A stretch of 10,651 nt of DNA from Halanaerobiales bacterium (GTDB lineage Bacteria > Bacillota_F > Halanaerobiia > DY22613): positions 1 to 10,651 of the forward strand of contig JAGMES010000148.1 of NCBI GenBank assembly GCA_023128035.1, given 5' to 3'. Made by a program: the position numbers and the translations under genes. Below, piece by piece: positions 6,388 to 10,651 of this stretch. The notes beneath the pieces were generated by a model. The model had not been told where the DNA came from and did no database searches. It saw only the letters and a list, made by a program, of their open reading frames with translations. The first letter of the stretch is position 1, and the number at the start of each line of letters is the position of its first letter.

Positions 6388-7123
6388 TCAACTTACTTCC
6401 CATTTTTCACACCTTGCCCCCCACCGAGCAATCAATTCTCCATCCTGAGTAAAATTAATCACCTCGCAGTGATTTGGACACCCATCACACTCAAAACTAG
6501 AAGCCTGAAAATCCATTTTCAGAGTATTAAACCCTTTAAAACTAGAGGGTTTTTCTCCCTGAAAAACCTTATCCTTGGCAAGCAACCCTGCACCTATCGC
6601 CCCCATCACATTAAAATGACGTGGAATCATAATCTCTAACCCCAGAGCATCCATAAAAGCCTGCCTTATTCCTACATTGGCAGCTACTCCACCCTGAAAG
6701 ATTACAGGTTCTAAAATCTTCTTCCCTTTACCTACATTGTTTAAATAATTTCGCACTAGAGCAGCACATAACCCAGCAATAATATCTGAAGTAGCATGAT
6801 CCATCTGTTGTTTATGAATCATATCTGATTCCGTGAAAACAGAACAACGACCAGCAATCCGTACTGAATTTTTAACCTGTAAAGCTAATTCACCAAACTT
6901 CTCAATGGGAATCCCCAAACGACTTGCCTGTTAATCGAGAAATGAGCCTGTACCTGCCGCACAGACAGTATTCATAGCAAAATCAGTTTCATTCCCTTTT
7001 TAACTGCTTCTATAGGTTTTCCTTGAGTACGAAGATAGAGGGAGTCAATTACCTCCCCCTTCTCATCAAGAACTGCAATATTCGTACTTCTGATCCTACA
7101 GCTACCCCCAAATAACTTCTCAA
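6388..7123 (-). pseudogene. CoA-dehydratase activase (BadF/BadG/BcrA/BcrD ATPase family), multiply broken
   Basis: Family members are ATP-driven iron-sulfur proteins that reduce 2-hydroxyacyl-CoA dehydratases. A TTG at 7123, overlapping the stop of the dehydratase remnant, starts LRSYLGVAVGS. The expected LGIDVGS aspartate is replaced by Ala. A one-base loss then shifts the frame, after which STNIAVLDEKGEVIDSLYL and RTQGKPIEAVKKGMK follow. There the coding jumps to DFAMNTVCAAGTGSFLD, dropping about 90 residues and changing frame again. After SFLD comes an in-frame TAA, then QASRLGIPIEKFGE and an uninterrupted C-terminus (6388-6918) with QGGVAANVGIRQAF, GAIGAGLLA and a CDGCPNHC cysteine cluster. 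At least two frameshifts, one large deletion and one stop make it non-functional. Confidence 0.9.
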
Positions 7124-7447
7124 CTTAAGATCACTCTCCTCTTATCCTTTTTTCTTTTACGTGAACGCACCAAATCCACAAAGGCTTCAAGACGTGTCTG
7201 AATCCCCGCCTCCCCTGAATGTTCATCAAAAAAGAGGGATAATATCGGTATGTTCTCTTTCTCGTTCACAACAGGCAAAATACTCTCAGCAACAATCTCT
7301 GGCATACAGGTAAAAGGAACTACTTGGATTGTCCCATCAAATCCCTGACGAGCATACAAGACTGCCTGTCCTATAGTCTCCTGACCATATCCTCCAATCA
7401 TTGCCTCTAAATATGATGATGCTGCTTCTATGTATGGTTTACATCCA
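7120..7447 (-). pseudogene. 3' fragment of a 2-hydroxyacyl-CoA dehydratase (HgdB/BcrC-like) subunit
   Basis: The frame from 7447 to the TGA at 7120 encodes CKPYIEAASSYLEAMIGG, YGQETIGQAVLYARQGFDG, PFTCMPEIVAESILP and SGEAGIQTRLEAFVDL. This matches the C-terminal end of dehydratase-type proteins normally encoded beside BadF activases. About two-thirds or more of the gene is missing. At 7442-7447 it joins the duplicated 5' fragment of the deacylase gene in a different reading frame, so the deacylase start cannot translate it. The ATG at 7401 has a GAGGCA upstream but would give only a domain end. The stop overlaps the former activase start, showing original operon coupling. Confidence 0.88.
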
Positions 7448-7814
7448 TTGTTTCCCAGGTTAATGACAGATCATATTTTTCTAAATCAATCTGAACATCT
7501 TTTTTAGCCATCTCTGTCATCAATGGCGCGAGAGCATACCCACAATTACCAATTACTTCAGTGGTTATACCCTGACGTATTTTCCCATGGACCAGCCCAT
7601 CTACCAACAAAGACAAATCCGAATGACTATGTATATCTATAAACCCAGGAGAAACCACCAAACCTTCAGCATCAATCACTTGAGCAGCTTCCATATCCTC
7701 AGAAATTTTACCCATCATTACGATTTTACCGTCAGAAATCGCTAGATCTGAATAAAACCATGGATTACCAGTTCCGTCGACAACTTTTCCATTACGTAAG
7801 ATTAGATCAAACAA
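7428..7814 (-). pseudogene. Duplicated 5' fragment of the N-acyl-D-amino-acid deacylase gene
   Basis: From a TTG at 7814 (AAGGAGTGG upstream, same arrangement as the intact gene) the frame matches the first 120 or so residues of the deacylase, with HSHSD and GNCGYA present. It diverges after LTWETMD, adding four foreign residues (VNHT) before TAG at 7428. It lacks the rest of the barrel, including the HH, THMRNE and SDG metal and substrate residues, so it cannot be an active enzyme. The break coincides with the start of the dehydratase fragment. The promoter region is duplicated with it, so the fragment may still be transcribed into the pseudogenes beyond. Confidence 0.9.
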
Positions 7815-7897
7815 TTGCTCCACTCCTTCCAACCAGTCTTATCTCGATTTTTACACAAAAACTTGATAAAGTCAAGAAAGGGAAATAAAAGAACATT
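7442..7897 (-). repeat. Second copy of the 456-bp duplication
   Basis: Aligns without gaps to 3795-4250 in the same orientation, with 31 differences counted by eye. The differences cluster around 7678-7720 (codons for DMEAAQVIDAEG versus DAKAVQVIDAKG). This divergence means the duplication is not very recent, or that the fragment came from a paralogous gene rather than from the intact copy. Confidence 0.9.
7848..7875 (-). promoter_or_regulatory. Candidate sigma-A promoter upstream of the deacylase fragment
   Basis: TTGACT (7875-7870), 16 bases, TAAAAA (7853-7848) on the minus strand. It is the duplicate of the promoter at 4201-4228. The -35 is identical and the -10 slightly closer to consensus. 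Confidence 0.45.
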
Positions 7898-7968
7898 AAA
7901 ATACCTCTATTAGCTTAAAGTTTATTAATCACTATCTATAAAGATAGCTCCTATTTGGATAATAATTC

Positions 7969-7997
7969 GCCTCTTAATTTAACGTTAATTAAGAGGC
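7969..7997 (-). terminator. Perfect 11-bp hairpin, possible terminator of the Lnt-like gene
   Basis: GCCTCTTAATT (7969-7979) pairs with AATTAAGAGGC (7987-7997) around a 7-base loop. It lies about 150 bases past the stop of the Lnt-like gene at 8144. The following minus-strand sequence (GAATTATTAT) is only moderately T-rich, so termination is plausible but not certain. Between 7998 and 8143 I see no gene; a TTGACT and a TATAAT on the plus strand there are only seven bases apart and are not a promoter. Confidence 0.45.
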
Positions 7998-8143
7998 CTT
8001 AGTTCTCTTGACTATCTAGTTATAATATTATTTTTATGAATAACTATAGAAAAAAATCTCCTTTTCAGGCGATCCACTATACATGAAAAAATATATATTT
8101 TGGCTTAGTTGTACCATAGATTAATTAAAACTTTTACTTGAAA

Positions 8144-10033
8144 TTATCTATGATAGTCAAATGGAAGAGGTTTAATTACATATAATTCTTTTAAATCATT
8201 TTTTATATTCTTAATATTTACTATCTTTTTTTCTTTATTAATAATATCGATTTTTATTTCGTTATTGTTTAATTTAGTAAGAACAACCCAATCTCCATTT
8301 ATATTTGTTATTACAGGAATGATGAGTTGATCAACATTATCTCCTGTAACAATATCCATTTCAAATCCTATCTGCTCAAGTATTTCAGCAATTTCGTAAT
8401 TTTCAACCTCTTTCTGGGTAAAATACTTTTCCAAATATATCCCATACCACTGCATAATCTTATTTAGACAATATTTCTTTTGATCTGAGATTTTGTATCT
8501 AATAATTCTCTCATTAAAAGTTGTGTTAATAATCTCTGATTGAGGTAAGCACTGCATATTTAACAGTTCTATTTTATATAAACTATATTTCATAAGAAGT
8601 AAAATAATAATTATTGCAAATATCAAAGCAGAAATATTTATTGAAGTAAACTGAAGCTTTTTTCTCTTTGTAACTATAAATATTAGTCCAATACTAAAAA
8701 GTATAAAATATAGATAATTGAAATAAGGTACTCTAAAAGATGGTTCAAAATTAACAGTAAGATTACTTTTTAAAATATATGGTCTAAAGATGGGAGATTC
8801 AGCTTCAATATGGCCATCTCGATTTATTAATAGTGAAGGACCAGTATTACTGGCAACAACAACCGCTGAATCTTTTTCAATAGCATTAAATATTCCAAAC
8901 CTTGAATGTGCTAAGGCTGCATATGTTTTTCCCATCATTCTATCATTGGTTAATAAAAAAGTAATCTGAGAGGAGGATTTTTTCTGCATAGAAAGGGCTT
9001 CCCAACAAATTAAAAATTCTAGAATACCATATTTTGTTGTAATTTGAAGAGTCTCTGTTCCAGGGTTTATATGATCCTCTGTAAATGGAACCGGAGTGTT
9101 TTTACGATATTGACAAACTTTCCCTTCAGGAGAAATTAAAAAGGCAGAATTATATTTTTTTAAATCATTATCTAAATCTAAAGCACCTATTACCAAATAA
9201 GCCTTAGTCTTTTTAGCTAAATCTACTAAATGGTCTCGATATTCTGGAATTCGAAAAATTACGCGATTTATTACTGCTTCAGGCCAAACAATAAAATCTA
9301 TTTGCTGATTCAAAAATAATTTAGGGTCAAATAATGAATAAAAAAATAAATCCTGTTTATATTGACTGTGCAAAATCTCTTTGATCTCGTTTATCTGCTT
9401 ATTAGGCTGTACAATCCAGACTGTTACCTTCTCTCCACTACTCATATTATTTAGAGAAATGTGACTAAAACCTGTAACTATTATACTTATTAATAGTAAA
9501 AACAGCACCAACGATCTCCATTTTTTAAAATAAAGTAATTTGAATAATGTAAAATTAATTAAAATGATTCCAAATGAGATAAAATGAACCCCAAAAACTT
9601 TACCAATAATCAAAATCAAATTTTGATTAAACTGAGTAAGATATAAAAACCAATCAAAGTTAAGAATTTTTTGACTTAAAATTGATATTGCTACCCATGA
9701 GCCAGCTATTATTATACCCGAAAATCGATACTTTAACGGAATGTTTTTACATATATAGTATATTATGAACCAGTAGCTTAGAGCCCAAATCAATAGAATT
9801 CCATACAAAGTTATTCTTAACCATATATCTATACCATCTAAAATCAAAACGAAAAATAATAAAGAAGATACAATTATTATAACAAATATCAAGATATCAT
9901 TTAAACTTTCTGAACAATAAACTGCGTAAAAAAAAGGGACAAAGGCGATAAATATCAAAAAATTCAAATCAAAAGGAGCATAAGATAATGTAAATAATAT
10001 AGCACTTAAAATAAATAAAAATTTAGTTTTCAT
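8144..10033 (-). CDS. Apolipoprotein N-acyltransferase (Lnt) homologue with extra C-terminal C39-like domain
   Basis: This membrane enzyme family transfers a third acyl chain to the N-terminal cysteine of lipoproteins. The protein has 629 residues; typical Lnt has about 500. About seven helices lie within residues 5-190. The nitrilase-type domain (200-435) holds the expected catalytic residues: Glu252 (VWPEAV), Lys311 (QYRKNTPVPFTE), Cys343 and Glu345 (LICWEAL), plus TNDRMMGKT and VASNTGPSLLI. The usual last helix is at 441-456, followed by KRKK. Beyond the family norm come another helix (466-482) and about 145 soluble residues. These resemble a peptidase C39-like fold (YCLNKIMQWYG, EILEQIGFEMDIVTG, NGDWVVLTKLNNNEIKIDI), but catalytic Cys and His positions look replaced by Gln and Asp. 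The topology would put this domain outside the membrane. The ATG at 10033 follows AGAGGTGAT. Activity as a true Lnt is not proven. Confidence 0.85.
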   Translation of the reverse strand: MKTKFLFILSAILFTLSYAPFDLNFLIFIAFVPFFYAVYCSESLNDILIFVIIIVSSLLFFVLILDGIDIWLRITLYGILLIWALSYWFIIYYICKNIPLKYRFSGIIIAGSWVAISILSQKILNFDWFLYLTQFNQNLILIIGKVFGVHFISFGIILINFTLFKLLYFKKWRSLVLFLLLISIIVTGFSHISLNNMSSGEKVTVWIVQPNKQINEIKEILHSQYKQDLFFYSLFDPKLFLNQQIDFIVWPEAVINRVIFRIPEYRDHLVDLAKKTKAYLVIGALDLDNDLKKYNSAFLISPEGKVCQYRKNTPVPFTEDHINPGTETLQITTKYGILEFLICWEALSMQKKSSSQITFLLTNDRMMGKTYAALAHSRFGIFNAIEKDSAVVVASNTGPSLLINRDGHIEAESPIFRPYILKSNLTVNFEPSFRVPYFNYLYFILFSIGLIFIVTKRKKLQFTSINISALIFAIIIILLLMKYSLYKIELLNMQCLPQSEIINTTFNERIIRYKISDQKKYCLNKIMQWYGIYLEKYFTQKEVENYEIAEILEQIGFEMDIVTGDNVDQLIIPVITNINGDWVVLTKLNNNEIKIDIINKEKKIVNIKNIKNDLKELYVIKPLPFDYHR

Positions 10034-10047
10034 TAAAGATCACCTCT

Positions 10048-10076
10048 AAAAAGGGCTTGTACATCTACAAGCCCTT
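10048..10076 (-). terminator. Intrinsic terminator directly before the Lnt-like ribosome binding site
   Basis: AAGGGCTTGTA and TACAAGCCCTT form a perfect 11-bp stem with a 4-base loop (10051-10076), followed on the minus strand by TTT, which with the TT of the stem makes a five-T run. The Shine-Dalgarno AGAGGTGAT begins at the next base or two. It can end transcription of the upstream YycI-like gene, or act as an attenuator for the Lnt-like gene. A second perfect 11-bp hairpin (10082-10106, GAAATAATAAC with GTTATTATTTC) lies immediately upstream. Confidence 0.75.
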
Positions 10077-10202
10077 AAAGTCGAAATAATAACTACGTTA
10101 TTATTTCTTAAGTTCAACGACTTCAGAAGAAGATTTGAAATTATTGTAAATCTTCTTCCCTCACCTGTAGAGCAAAGGAAATTTGCCTTCTGAAATGTCA
10201 TT
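10077..10202 (-). ncRNA. Structured leader RNA candidate, copy B, upstream of the Lnt-like gene
   Basis: On the minus strand, GAC (10199-10197), a 2-base bulge, TTCA (10194-10191) and GAAGG (10190-10186) pair with TCTTC (10130-10126), TGAA (10125-10122) and GTC (10121-10119). Inside are GCAAA...TTTGC, the block CAGGTGAGGGA, and AGATTT...AAATCT. The last arm can extend to 10 bp (AAGAAGATTT with AAATCTTCTT), which would compete with the closing stem, so two exclusive folds are possible. A hairpin at 10082-10106 and a terminator follow, then the ribosome site. This arrangement is that of a riboswitch or attenuator. Copy A at 6180-6290 shares sequence blocks and stem. It does not match any riboswitch class I can recall, and no ligand is proposed. 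Confidence 0.55.
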
Positions 10203-10217
10203 AAATCATCTATATTT

Positions 10218-10580
10218 TTAATATATAATACTACCACTAATTGCGTTTATATAAAAGGTTAGACCACCTTTTTCCTTATATTCCCATGCGGGAGCTACAT
10301 AATTTTTTGAAGCATCAAATGCCGAACTCTTATATACTAAATTAACTTCAATTATTTCAATAGGTTGTAATGATAGAACTCGTTTTAAAATATTCTCCGC
10401 ATTCATACTTAATGCAGTTTTTTCATCAATTATATCAGTCAAAGAATACGTTTGTGAAGAATTAGTTTGATAATTTCTCCAAAGTCGACGATAGTATGAG
10501 ATACCATTATCAGTTACTTCAATTATAATTCCATCAGATCCTGGACCACTAAATTTTATGTCTTTAAAATATTTCGCATA
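10218..10580 (-). pseudogene. C-terminal part of a YycI/PepSY-like secreted or membrane-anchored protein
   Basis: The frame is open from the right-hand repeat to TAA at 10218, about 121 codons. The end (VNLVYKSSAFDA, YVAPAWEYKEKGGLTFYINA, SGSII) has the pattern of YycI/PepSY-type domains: a beta strand, PAW, then a strand ending in NA.SG. Such proteins are usually tethered outside the membrane and regulate sensors or proteases. The N-terminal signal or helix is missing: the coding sequence meets the inverted repeat at 10581, and no ATG is found upstream in frame before a TAA at 10613. A TTG at 10442 would yield only 74 residues. The gene therefore looks cut by whatever element carries the repeat. 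It lies directly upstream of the leader RNA of the Lnt-like gene. Confidence 0.5.
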
Positions 10581-10621
10581 GTATAATATGATTAGCCCAC
10601 AAAAAGTATTTTAGTCGCACT
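10581..10621 (-). repeat. Right arm of the inverted repeat shared with positions 6-45
   Basis: This stretch read on the minus strand matches the left end of the window read on the plus strand at about 37 of 41 positions. The match ends at ATAC on the inner side of both copies, and the flanks then differ, which marks a probable element boundary at 10581. The YycI-like reading frame ends its recognisable homology near this point. Another 30 bases to the window edge are not present in the left copy because the window stops there. Confidence 0.65.
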
Positions 10622-10651
10622 TGCATACCATATAAAGTACTGACCTCGCCA

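Noticed and set aside
8006..8027. TTGACT and TATAAT on the plus strand as a promoter
   Set aside because: The boxes are only seven bases apart, far below the usable spacing, and no gene follows on the plus strand.
10046..10237. 63-codon minus-strand frame as a protein gene
   Set aside because: It runs through the leader RNA candidate and the terminator hairpin, and has no ribosome site or recognisable product.
10581..10651. Transposase coding end at the right edge
   Set aside because: A frame crosses the repeat on the minus strand, but the left copy has an indel and gives a different frame, and too little sequence is present to identify a transposase.

Overview
The window is AT-rich bacterial DNA whose confident genes all lie on the minus strand. 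It looks like a low-GC, anaerobic Firmicute (Clostridia or Halanaerobiales-like). The gene content fits: a family-5 peptide-binding protein, an N-acyl-D-amino-acid deacylase, and remnants of an oxygen-sensitive 2-hydroxyacyl-CoA dehydratase with its BadF-type activase. Two features hint at a diderm (outer-membrane) Firmicute: an apolipoprotein N-acyltransferase (Lnt) homologue, and a peptide-binding protein with a cleavable signal but no lipobox cysteine. The organism assignment is inference.

Layout, left to right. Positions 1-45 are one arm of an inverted repeat whose other arm is at 10581-10621. Positions 95-4167 hold a peptide-catabolism cluster read right to left: deacylase (2578-4167), peptidase C26 hydrolase (1851-2503, broken by an internal deletion and a frameshift), and peptide-binding protein (95-1666). 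Positions 4250-5787 hold a two-gene unit. A Panacea/SocA-like antitoxin-family gene, interrupted by one in-frame TAG, overlaps by 11 bases a gene for an unrecognised membrane protein with three predicted helices. Upstream of it, at 6099-6128, is a near-consensus sigma-A promoter with a LexA-like palindrome in its spacer, followed by only a tiny open frame.

Positions 6319-7897 are a gene graveyard. They contain a multiply broken CoA-dehydratase activase, the 3' end of a dehydratase subunit, and a 456-base duplicate of the promoter and 5' end of the deacylase gene joined to that dehydratase fragment. Positions 8144-10033 encode an Lnt homologue with intact catalytic residues and an unusual extra C-terminal domain. 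Its leader (10048-10202) carries a multi-branched RNA candidate followed by a strong terminator hairpin directly before the ribosome binding site. A second copy of the RNA candidate lies at 6180-6290, and the two share a long closing stem with compensatory changes. A YycI/PepSY-like gene end (10218-10580) is cut off at the right-hand repeat.

The strongest candidates for something undescribed are the paired structured RNA, the Lnt fusion with a degenerate C39-like domain, and the Panacea plus membrane-protein pair. No tRNA, rRNA or CRISPR array was seen. All comparisons were made by eye; no database search was run.
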